A DNA stretch of 31,362 bases from JAJYVT01 sp027339205 (lineage in GTDB: Bacteria > Actinomycetota > Acidimicrobiia > Acidimicrobiales > RAAP-2): NCBI GenBank assembly GCA_027339205.1, contig DAHWOV010000073.1, positions 1 to 31,362 of the forward strand, in the 5' to 3' direction. The notes beneath the pieces were generated by a model, which searched no databases, was not told where the DNA came from, and worked only from the letters and a program-made list of their open reading frames with translations. The position numbers were made by a program, and so were the translations under genes. Of the stretch, positions 23,458 to 31,362 are shown piece after piece (position 1 is the first letter of the stretch; each line of letters begins with the position of its first letter).

Positions 23458-23791
23458 CTCCATGATCCTTTCAACCACGACAAACACAATCGGGCCGCGG
23501 CCCCAGCCGCTGCCAGCGGCACGCGCCGGTGCTCTCGCTCCATCGGTACCTCGATCGGCATGAAAAAAGTTGCACCGTCGGGGAGCCGAACCGGGGAGCA
23601 CCGGGCGGGCTCCCCTCCGGGACGGGGTCCCGCAGCGACACTGTGATCTGCCGTCTCCCGAGTCAGGACGGCTCTACGCGCGGTCCGCCGGGGCCATCGC
23701 TCCTCGAACGTGCCCCCGCACCCACCCTTCCACCGGTGCGATCCACCTCCTGTCAGCCGGTTCCGTTCGCAATTCGAACACTTGGTCGGAT

Positions 23792-23820
23792 ATTGTGCCC
23801 ACACCACCGTGGTGCGTCAA
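23792..23820 (-). promoter_or_regulatory. Candidate promoter TTGACG-N17-CACAAT with palindrome in the spacer
   Basis: Minus strand -35 TTGACG (23820-23815), 17-bp spacer, -10 CACAAT (23797-23792). The spacer contains a perfect 13-bp palindrome, CACCACCGTGGTG (23802-23814, 6-bp arms and one central base), well placed to be an operator. It lies in the 460-bp gap 23458-23917 between divergent SBP and S9 peptidase genes. A second inverted repeat, GTTCG-N5-CGAAC (23765-23779), and a plus-strand TATTGT (23791-23796) lie beside it, so one regulator could serve both directions. Nothing else was recognised in the gap. Confidence 0.4.
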
Positions 23821-23917
23821 GCTCAGTCGCGTCCGTCTGCGCGTCACCCCTCCAGCCGGCGCGCCGCCGAGGCGCCGGGCGCTGGAGGGACTCCGGCGGC
23901 GATGGAAAGCTCGTGCC

Positions 23918-26014
23918 ATGGACAGCCCAGTCACGGACCCGGCTGCAACGGACTCTCTTCGTGAGCTGGCGCGCCAGCTCGCGCAGACCCAGCGCTTCAC
24001 CCTCGGAGTCCCGCGCCAGTTCACGATCGCAGACGACGGTTCACGGGTCCTCTTCCTGCGGAGCCGCGACGGCCGAGATCGTGCGAGCTGCCTGTGGGCG
24101 CTCGACGAAGGCGGTGAGCGTCTCCTCGCCGACCCCTCGGCGCTCGGTGGCGGAGGCGCGTTACCCGAAGACGAGCGGATACGGCGCGAACGAGTCCGCG
24201 AGCGCTCGACGGGGATCGGCGCGTACTCCGCGGACCGATCCGCCACGACGTCCGTCTTCAGCCTCGATGGCCGGCTGTGGACCGTCTCCATCGACGGCGG
24301 CGTCCGTTGGCTCCCCTCCGCCGGCCCAGCGGTCGACCCGCGCATCGACCCCGGCGCGTCGCGGGTCTCCTACGTCACCGACGGCGCGCTCCACGTGATC
24401 GAGCTTTCCGGCGGCACGGACCGCCCCCTCGCATCGCCCGAGGCTCCCGACGTCACCTACGGGCTGCCCGAGCACGTCGCTGCAGAGGAGATGGGCCGGC
24501 TGAGAGGGCACTGGTGGTCGCCCGACGGCACGAAGCTGCTCGTCGCCCGCGTCGACAACGGTTCGGTGGAGCGCTGGTGGCTCACCGACCCCTCGGATCC
24601 CGGTGCCGAGCCACGGCAGATGCGCTACCCCGTCGCCGGGACGGCGAACGCCGAGGTCTCGCTGTTCGTCTACGACCTCGACGGCACACGCCGGGAGGTG
24701 CTCTGGGACCACGAGGCGTTCGAGTACCTCACGACCGCTGCGTGGGACCGGCTCGGGCCGCTCGCAAGCGTCCAGAGCCGGGACCAGCGGACCGTGCGAA
24801 TCCTCGCTGTCGACCCGGCTAGCGGCGAGACGGCGTGTGTGTGGGAAGGCATTGACAAGCACTGGGTGGACCTCGTCCCGGGCGTGCCGCTGCGCACGGG
24901 CTCAGGGCGCCTGGTGGTCGTCTCCGACGTCGGCGGCTCCCGACGCCTGGTGATCGACGGCGAGCTTGTGACCGGAGACGGCCTGCAGGTTCGCGAGGTC
25001 GCCGGCGCCGCGGGCGAGGCGGTCTGGTTCGTCGCGTCGACCGAGCCGACGGAGTGCCACGTCTGGCGCTACACGGAAGAAGACGGCGCCACGCGGCTCA
25101 CCGAGGAACCTGGGCTCCACCGGCTGAGCCTGGGCGGTGACACGGCGGTGCTCGAGTCCTTCACCGAGCACGGCCATCGCTTCGTGATCAGCGGCCCGAC
25201 GCTCGGAGGGCGACGGATCGCCTGCCTCGAGGAACCGCCGGCCGTCGCGCCCAGGATCTGGTGGCTCTCGGTGGGGCCGCGGCGCCTTCGCACCGCGCTC
25301 GTCCTCCCCAGCTCCCACGAGGAAGGCGCCCGTCGGCTCCCCGTTCTCATGTTCCCCTACGCCGGGCCCGCTGTGCAGCGGGTGACGCGCGCACGTCACT
25401 GGTACTTCGTCGAAGCCCAGTGGTTCGCCGAGCAGGGCTTCGCCGTGGTGATCGCCGATGGTGCCGGGACCCCGGGCAGAGGACCGGAGTGGGAGCGCGA
25501 GGTCTACGGCGACATGCTGACCGCGGTGATCGCGGACCAAATCGCGGCGCTGGAGGGGGCGGCGGAGTCCTGCACGGACCTCGACCTCGGCAAAGTGGCG
25601 ATCCGCGGGTGGTCGTACGGCGGGCTGCTCGCTCTCGCCTGCGTGCTCCGCCGGCCCGACGTGTTCCACGCCGCAGTGGCAGGCGCCGCCCCCGCCGACG
25701 TGCGCATGTCCGACACCTACTGTCTGGAACGCTTCCTCGGGCACCCCGACGAGACGCCCGAGAACTACGTCCGTTGCTCTCCGGTGCTCGAGGCGGCCCG
25801 CCTCCGCCGTCCGTTGCTCATCGTCCACGGCCTCGCCGACGACAACGTCGTCGTCGCAGACGCCCTGCGAACGTCGGCAGCGCTGCTCGCTGCGGGCAAG
25901 CAGCACGAGCTCCTGCTCATCCCTACCGCGACGCACATGGTGGTCGACCCGCAAGACCACGAGAACCTGTTGCTCCACGAGCTGAGGTTCCTCCACAAGA
26001 GCCTCGGTCGCTGA
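23918..26014 (+). CDS. S9 family peptidase, dipeptidyl-peptidase IV-like
   Basis: A 698-residue serine peptidase. The N-terminal ~440 residues form a beta-propeller (DPPIV_N) and contain 'EHVAAEEMGRLRGHWWSPDG', where the adjacent Glu pair corresponds to the residues that hold the peptide N-terminus in DPP IV. The C-terminal alpha/beta-hydrolase domain has the nucleophile Ser566 in 'GWSYGG', the acid in 'GLADDNV' (Asp641/Asp642) and His673 in 'ATHMVV'. DPP IV-type enzymes remove X-Pro or X-Ala dipeptides. No signal peptide is seen, so it is probably cytoplasmic. ATG 23918 is taken because GGAAAG lies 8 nt upstream and the protein then begins normally; the longer open frame upstream has no family match. 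It is divergent from the SBP gene and convergent with the DUF885 gene. Confidence 0.92.
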   Translation: MDSPVTDPAATDSLRELARQLAQTQRFTLGVPRQFTIADDGSRVLFLRSRDGRDRASCLWALDEGGERLLADPSALGGGGALPEDERIRRERVRERSTGIGAYSADRSATTSVFSLDGRLWTVSIDGGVRWLPSAGPAVDPRIDPGASRVSYVTDGALHVIELSGGTDRPLASPEAPDVTYGLPEHVAAEEMGRLRGHWWSPDGTKLLVARVDNGSVERWWLTDPSDPGAEPRQMRYPVAGTANAEVSLFVYDLDGTRREVLWDHEAFEYLTTAAWDRLGPLASVQSRDQRTVRILAVDPASGETACVWEGIDKHWVDLVPGVPLRTGSGRLVVVSDVGGSRRLVIDGELVTGDGLQVREVAGAAGEAVWFVASTEPTECHVWRYTEEDGATRLTEEPGLHRLSLGGDTAVLESFTEHGHRFVISGPTLGGRRIACLEEPPAVAPRIWWLSVGPRRLRTALVLPSSHEEGARRLPVLMFPYAGPAVQRVTRARHWYFVEAQWFAEQGFAVVIADGAGTPGRGPEWEREVYGDMLTAVIADQIAALEGAAESCTDLDLGKVAIRGWSYGGLLALACVLRRPDVFHAAVAGAAPADVRMSDTYCLERFLGHPDETPENYVRCSPVLEAARLRRPLLIVHGLADDNVVVADALRTSAALLAAGKQHELLLIPTATHMVVDPQDHENLLLHELRFLHKSLGR

Positions 26015-26050
26015 GGGGGGACGGCCGACACCTCACCACCACTGGTCCTC

Positions 26051-26064
26051 GGCGCGCGGGCGCC
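26051..26064. terminator. Small hairpin between convergent genes (possible bidirectional terminator)
   Basis: GGCGC (26051-26055), loop GCGG, GCGCC (26060-26064) lies in the 50 bp between the S9 peptidase stop and the DUF885 stop. There is no U-tract, so if it helps termination at all it is of the U-less kind. Confidence 0.25.
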
Positions 26065-27726
26065 TCATGCCGGCGACGCCAAGCGCCGCTCGACCCACCG
26101 CTCGACCACCCCGCCCATCGCCGCCAGGGGGAGCGGCCCGGCTCCGAGCACGACGTCGTGGAAGTCACGAAGGGCGAAGCGTCCCCCGAGCCGCTCGGCC
26201 GCTTCGCGCCGCAGCCGGATGAGCTCGAGCCGGCCGACCATGAACGCCAGCGCCTGACCTGGATAGACGATGTAGCGGTTCACCTCCGCCTCGATGGTGA
26301 CCCTGGGAAGAGGCACGTTCGCGCGGAACCAGTCCACCGCCTGCTGTCGGGTCCAACCCATGAGGTGGATCCCCGTATCGACCACCAGTCGGCCGGCGCG
26401 CCACATGTCGGCAGTGAGCATGCCGAGCCGGCCGAGGTCGTCGCCATACAGCCCCATCTCGTCCGCCAGCCGCTCGGCATACAGGGCCCAGCCCTCGACG
26501 CAGGCGGTGTCGACCAGCACCCGCCGGGGCAGCGACGGCAACTGTTCCTGGGTGATCGTCAGCTGGAAGTGGTGGCCAGGCACAGTCTCGTGGAAGGCGA
26601 CCGCCTCCGTGTCCGCCCGCGAGCGCTCGTTCGCCCGGGAGGTGTTGAAGAAGCACGTCCCGGGACGTGAGCCGTCGAGCGCAGGCGGCATGTAGTACGG
26701 AGGGGCGCTCTCCGCCTCGACGGCCGGCACCGGCTCGATCATGCACGACGTGCCCGGCAGCGTGCCGAACCATCGCGGCGCCGCCTCCTCGGCCCGAGCG
26801 AGCGCCGCTCGTGCATCCGTGAGGATCTCTTCGCCGTCCTGGTAGCGCAGCTCGGGATCGGAGCGGAGCCGCTCGAGGACCGCCTCGAGGTCGGTCGTGT
26901 GCCAGAGATGTCCTCCGAGCTCGCGGTACTCCTCGTTGATCTGCTCCGCGAGCTCGAGGCCGGTGCGATGGAGGCCTCGTGGTGTCCGCTCGACGGAGGT
27001 GTACAAGCGGGCGAGCGCCGCGTACATCTCCTCGCCGTCGGGCAGGCGGGACAGGCCGCAGTGCTCGTCGTCGCGCCCGGCGTCGAGGAGTTCCGACGCA
27101 AGCGTCTCTCGATACCGGCCGAGTGCGGGGCGCACCTTGTCGCTCAGCGCGCTCTCGAGGCGCTCGACGAACAACGCGTCGCCCTCGCGCGTGCGGCGCA
27201 GGCCCCCCACCTCGTGATCGGACAAGAAGGTGTCGAGCTGGGCGATCGCGGCGTGGACCAGCCGGCGGACCGGGAGCCGGCCGGCGGCCACGCCGTCCCG
27301 GTGACGCGCCGCCGCCGTCTCCAAGAACGCGGGCAGCGCCTCGAGCCTGGCGAGGTACGCGTCGGCGTGCGCCCGGGTCGCGAGCGGTGCCTTGGGGAGC
27401 ATGGCAAGCACCCAGGCCACAGGAGACCCCTGGAAGTCGCTCACTGCAAACTCGACGAGCGGGACGGCCGCCGCGTCCGCTTTGACCGCGGCGCTGCTCC
27501 GCACGAGGTCGATCGCCTGGCGCTCGCTCTCGCATGCGTCGGCGTCGTCGATGAGCGCGACGGCATTCGCCACCTCGCGCAGGGTGGCGACCTCTTCCGC
27601 CTGGGCCTCTTTGCTCAGGTCCGGGAGGCGGTCGTCGCAGTCGGCGAGCCCGAAGACCAGCTCGTCCATCGGGTGGAAGCGCACCACGACGTCGAAGAGC
27701 TTGGACACGAGGTCGTCGGGCGTCAC
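26065..27726 (-). CDS. DUF885-family protein, probable metallopeptidase (typical motifs)
   Basis: About 553 residues, helical, without a signal peptide. It carries the standard DUF885 motifs: 'AFHETVPGHHFQLT' (His379-Glu380, His385-His386) and 'TACVEGWALYAERLADEMG' (Glu411), followed by 'YIVYPGQALAFMVG' and 'FHDVVLGAGPLPL' near the C-terminus. The N-terminal 'FHPMDELVFGLADCDDRLPDLS' is also typical (normally P..At..G.d....L.D.S). GTG 27726 gives the N-terminal length usual for the family; TTG 27762 is possible. The family is predicted to be a zinc peptidase. It follows the Dpp permease genes by 135 bp on the same strand, which suggests that it hydrolyses the imported peptides. Confidence 0.88.
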   Translation of the reverse strand: MTPDDLVSKLFDVVVRFHPMDELVFGLADCDDRLPDLSKEAQAEEVATLREVANAVALIDDADACESERQAIDLVRSSAAVKADAAAVPLVEFAVSDFQGSPVAWVLAMLPKAPLATRAHADAYLARLEALPAFLETAAARHRDGVAAGRLPVRRLVHAAIAQLDTFLSDHEVGGLRRTREGDALFVERLESALSDKVRPALGRYRETLASELLDAGRDDEHCGLSRLPDGEEMYAALARLYTSVERTPRGLHRTGLELAEQINEEYRELGGHLWHTTDLEAVLERLRSDPELRYQDGEEILTDARAALARAEEAAPRWFGTLPGTSCMIEPVPAVEAESAPPYYMPPALDGSRPGTCFFNTSRANERSRADTEAVAFHETVPGHHFQLTITQEQLPSLPRRVLVDTACVEGWALYAERLADEMGLYGDDLGRLGMLTADMWRAGRLVVDTGIHLMGWTRQQAVDWFRANVPLPRVTIEAEVNRYIVYPGQALAFMVGRLELIRLRREAAERLGGRFALRDFHDVVLGAGPLPLAAMGGVVERWVERRLASPA

Positions 27727-27861
27727 CTCGGCAACTGTAAGTTTCGACCCTCTGCCAGGCAAACGAGCGCCACCGCGCGCGACGCCGACGAAGGTCGCGG
27801 GGATGCCTCACGCCGGCGACGCCGAGGGCCGCTCGATCTCGGGGCACAGGGCTGCGTCCGG

Positions 27862-28827
27862 TCAGTGGAGCCGGACGCGGGGGTCGACGAGGGCGTAGAG
27901 CGCGTCGACCACGATGTTGCAGACCACGACCGCTGCCGACGCCACGATGACGATCCCGATGATGACAGGGAGGTCCTGCTCTTGGATCGCATGGACCGCG
28001 GTCCACCCCAAGCCGGGGAGGCCGAAGACCTGCTCGGTGATGACGGTTCCGCCGACGAGCGTGCCGACGTCGATGCCGAATTGGGTCATGATCGGCGTGA
28101 GCGCAGCCCTCAGCGCGTGGCGGTACACCACCCTGCGCTCGCTCAGGCCTTTCGCCCTCGCCGTGCGGACGTAGTCCTCGCCGAGCACGTCGAGCATCGA
28201 CGATCGCGTGAGCCGCGTGTACGTGGCGGCCGTGACGAGAGCGAGGGTCAGCCACGGCAGCACCAAGCCTCGGAACCACTCGAGCGGGCTCTGCGTCAGC
28301 GGGGTGAACCCCGACCCGGGGAACAAGGCGATCCCATGGATCGTGAGCTGGTAGTAGAGGAACAGTATGAGGAGAACCCCCAGGACGAAGGTGGGCGTCG
28401 AGTAGAAGAACAGAGCGAGCGTCGTGAAGAACCGATCACGGAACGACCGCGGGCGCTGCGCCGAGTTCACACCGCTCATCACTCCGAGGAAGAGCCAGAG
28501 CGGTGCTGCACCGACGATCAGGGAAAGTGTGATCGGGATCCCCTGCGCGACGATCGACGTCACCGGCTGGTCGTGGAAGTAGTCGTACCCGAGATTGCCG
28601 TGGACGAGCCCCCAGAGGAAATGCCCGTACTGCACGTACCAGGGGCGGTCAAGGAGAAGGCGGCGGGCGATCAATGCCACGGTCGCAGGCGGAGCGTCGC
28701 GCCCTGCCAGCGCTCGCGCCACATCGGCCGGGCCGGGTCCGATGTAGAAAATGATGAACACGATCACCGTGACGAGCCACATGACCAGAAGGCCGAGGGC
28801 CAGGCGTCGAACGAGGAACGTGATCAT
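27862..28827 (-). CDS. dppB: Dipeptide/oligopeptide ABC transporter permease, DppB/OppB type
   Basis: A 321-residue inner-membrane protein with six hydrophobic segments, standard for DppB. It begins 'MITFLVRRLALGLLVMWLVT', has the periplasmic 'HGNLGYDYFHDQPV', and the conserved 'RLTRSSMLDVLGEDYVRTAR' leading into the EAA loop 'AKGLSERRVVYRHALR'. The end 'QVFGLPGLGWTAVHAIQEQD' and 'DPRVRL' are hallmark sequences of the family. It lies 12 bp after the DppC stop. Which peptides or opines are carried cannot be read from the permease. Confidence 0.93.
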   Translation of the reverse strand: MITFLVRRLALGLLVMWLVTVIVFIIFYIGPGPADVARALAGRDAPPATVALIARRLLLDRPWYVQYGHFLWGLVHGNLGYDYFHDQPVTSIVAQGIPITLSLIVGAAPLWLFLGVMSGVNSAQRPRSFRDRFFTTLALFFYSTPTFVLGVLLILFLYYQLTIHGIALFPGSGFTPLTQSPLEWFRGLVLPWLTLALVTAATYTRLTRSSMLDVLGEDYVRTARAKGLSERRVVYRHALRAALTPIMTQFGIDVGTLVGGTVITEQVFGLPGLGWTAVHAIQEQDLPVIIGIVIVASAAVVVCNIVVDALYALVDPRVRLH

Positions 28828-28839
28828 GGTCTTCGACCG

Positions 28840-29846
28840 CTACGGCCTGAATCCCGTCGCCCGCGGGTCGATTGCGTCACGCACGCCGTCGCCCACGACG
28901 TTGAAGGCGAGGGTCGTGAGGAGGAGCGCGATGCTCGGGAACGCAAGAAACCACCATGCCTGCTGGTAATAGCTCTGCGCCTCGGCGATCATCGCTCCCC
29001 AGTCCGCAGTCGGCGGCGGGACCCCAACTCCGAGGTAGGAAAGGGCCGCCTCCGCGACGATGCTCACGGGGATCAGGAGAGTCGCGTACACGATGATCGT
29101 GGGGAGCACGTTCGGGAGCACGTCGACGACGATGATCCGCCACGACGACGCGCCCATGGCTCGGGCCGCCTCGATGTACTCGCGGTTGCGGATGGCGATG
29201 ACCTGACCCCGCACGACCCTCGCGACAGTCGCCCAGCTGAAGATGCCGATGACCAGGACGACTATCGGGACGCCCTGACCGAGCGTGAGCGGGCCGAGAT
29301 GGAGGGGCGTCACCGACACCACGGAAGCGAGCGCGATGGCGAAGAGCAGGAACGGGATGGAGAGCATCACGTCGACGGCGCGTGCGATCAAGGTGTCCAC
29401 TGCCCTTCCGAAGTAGCCGGCGACGAGTCCCAGCGCGGCACCGATGGTCACGGTCAGCAGCGTGGCGAGCACCCCCACCATGAGCGAGACACGCGCCCCG
29501 TAGGCGACCCGGACGAGCAGTGTTCGGCCAAGGTCGTCGGTGCCCAGCGGGAAGACCGCGCTCGGAGGGCGGGGAAGCCCTGTGGCGGTGAGGCCGGCTG
29601 TCGAGTATTGCGTGTTGACGCCATGGCCGGTCCCGGCCGCGATGAGCGGGGCGAAGATCGCGGCGCAGACGATGAGCACGATCACGCCAAGCGCGACGAG
29701 GGCGAAGCGGTCACGCCGGAAGCGCTCGAAGGCGAGGAGCCAGGGGCTCCGACCCTGGATGACCCGCCGCGGCGCCGCTCCGCTCGAAGCCGGGTCTCCG
29801 GCTGCCCCGTCCTCGAGCGATCGAGATCCTGCGACTCCCGGGGGGG

Positions 29847-29853
<7 letters not shown>
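28840..29853 (-). CDS. dppC: Dipeptide/oligopeptide ABC transporter permease, DppC/OppC type
   Basis: A 337-residue membrane protein. After a ~37-residue polar N-terminus come 'AFERFRRDRFALVALGVIV' and 'FPLGTDDLGRTLLVRVAYGARVSL', the conserved start of DppC proteins. Further on, 'REYIEAARAMGASSWRIIVVDVLPN' is the EAA loop and 'LSYLGVGVPPPTADWGAMI' the usual C-terminal motif. The GTG start lies inside the end of the ATPase gene (7-nt overlap), so translation is coupled. DppC pairs with DppB to form the translocation path. Confidence 0.93.
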
Positions 29854-30928
<1,075 letters not shown>

Positions 30929-30932
<4 letters not shown>

Positions 30933-31362
30933 CGGCCCTGGGGCGCCCCATGTGCCACGGCGGGGCGGTGCGCCGCGCGCGCCGACTGGCGGAGGACAGG
31001 GTCCGTCGGGAGCACGCAGGCAGAGCGGTGACGAAGCTGCCCGGGGATCTCCACGAGCGGAGGCGCCCGGAGTGCGCACGTTGTCGTGCGGTACACGCAG
31101 CGCGGCCCGAAGGGGCAACCCGGTGGCGGGTCGATCGGGCTCGGGGGCTGGCCCTCGATGGGCACGAGCTCACCCTTCGGCACTCCCGCGCTGGGGAGCG
31201 AGCCCAGGAGTCCCTCGGTGTAGGGATGGTGATAGCGGTGGAAGAGGTCCTCCACGCGTGCCTCTTCCATGGTCGTACCTGCGTAGAGCACGATCACGTC
31301 GTCGGCGATCTCGGCGATCACGCCGAGATCGTGCGTGATCATGATGATCGCGGTGCCGAGGT
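30929..31362 (-). CDS. dppD: Dipeptide/oligopeptide ABC transporter ATP-binding protein, DppD/OppD type (5' end outside window)
   Basis: Only the last ~144 codons are in the window. The first readable residues, 'LGTAIIMITHDLGVIAEIAD', contain the switch His and follow the Walker B region, which lies outside. 'VLYAGTTMEEARVEDLF' and 'HPYTEGLLGSLPS' are the usual C-terminal OppD sequences, and 'GCPFGPRCVYRTTTCA' with a later 'ACVLP' is the terminal Cys-rich motif. It partners DppF in driving the peptide importer. The gene continues past the right edge of the window. Confidence 0.9.

Noticed and set aside
23570..23917. N-terminal extension of the S9 peptidase
   Set aside because: The added ~116 residues are Arg/Pro-rich, cross the promoter/operator region and are absent from the family pattern.
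26165..28279. A minus-strand open frame of 704 codons across DUF885 and DppB
   Set aside because: It is a shifted frame of two well-supported genes and is Arg/Pro/Gly-rich without recognisable motifs.

Overview
The window is very GC-rich and almost fully coding. It has GTG and TTG starts, stop/start overlaps of the ATGA type, two luciferase-like (LLM, F420-type) oxidoreductases, a PadR-type regulator end and an ABC-2 drug-exporter remnant. Together these suggest an actinobacterium, perhaps an uncultured soil or aquatic lineage; this is inference, because no rRNA or other taxonomic marker is present. No tRNA, rRNA or CRISPR array was seen.

Layout. (1) 1-2043 is a scarred left edge: the C-terminal end of a PadR-like regulator, a terminator followed by an odd T10G9 run, the last ~55 codons of an ABC-2 permease, and a complete IS element (491-1808) with 19-bp terminal inverted repeats abutting that permease. 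(2) 2044-16905 is a long minus-strand series transcribed right to left: a small HcnA-like [2Fe-2S] protein, a lambda-crystallin-type dehydrogenase, a DUF885 protein, a small unknown ORF, two complete polar amino acid ABC importers, an HcnB-like flavoprotein with a BFD-type [2Fe-2S] domain, an HcnC/DAO-like flavoprotein broken by one in-frame TAG, a dihydrodipicolinate-synthase-family lyase and a two-module VOC protein. (3) 16983-18585 holds two short-chain dehydrogenases on the plus strand. (4) 18717-23457, minus strand, holds an oligopeptide-type solute-binding protein, a Rid-family protein, two LLM oxidoreductases and a TIGR04076 protein. (5) 23918-26014, plus strand, is a dipeptidyl-peptidase-IV-like S9 peptidase. 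(6) 26065-31362, minus strand, is a Dpp/Opp-type peptide importer (D partial, F, C, B) followed by a second DUF885 protein.

How the genes may work together. Peptides would enter by the Dpp/Opp importer and its SBP. The S9 peptidase and the DUF885 proteins could cut them, and released or imported amino or imino acids would be oxidised by the HcnABC/LhpBEF-type flavin dehydrogenase and processed by the DHDPS-family lyase. This gene set resembles known D-amino-acid, opine and hydroxyproline catabolic loci. The substrate is inferred from family membership and neighbourhood, not shown. The most notable points are the separation of the three dehydrogenase subunits (the small [2Fe-2S] subunit lies about 10 kb from the other two), the amber codon at the conserved FAD-ribose glutamate of the DAO subunit, and candidate promoters in the larger gaps, one of which carries a perfect palindrome in its spacer.
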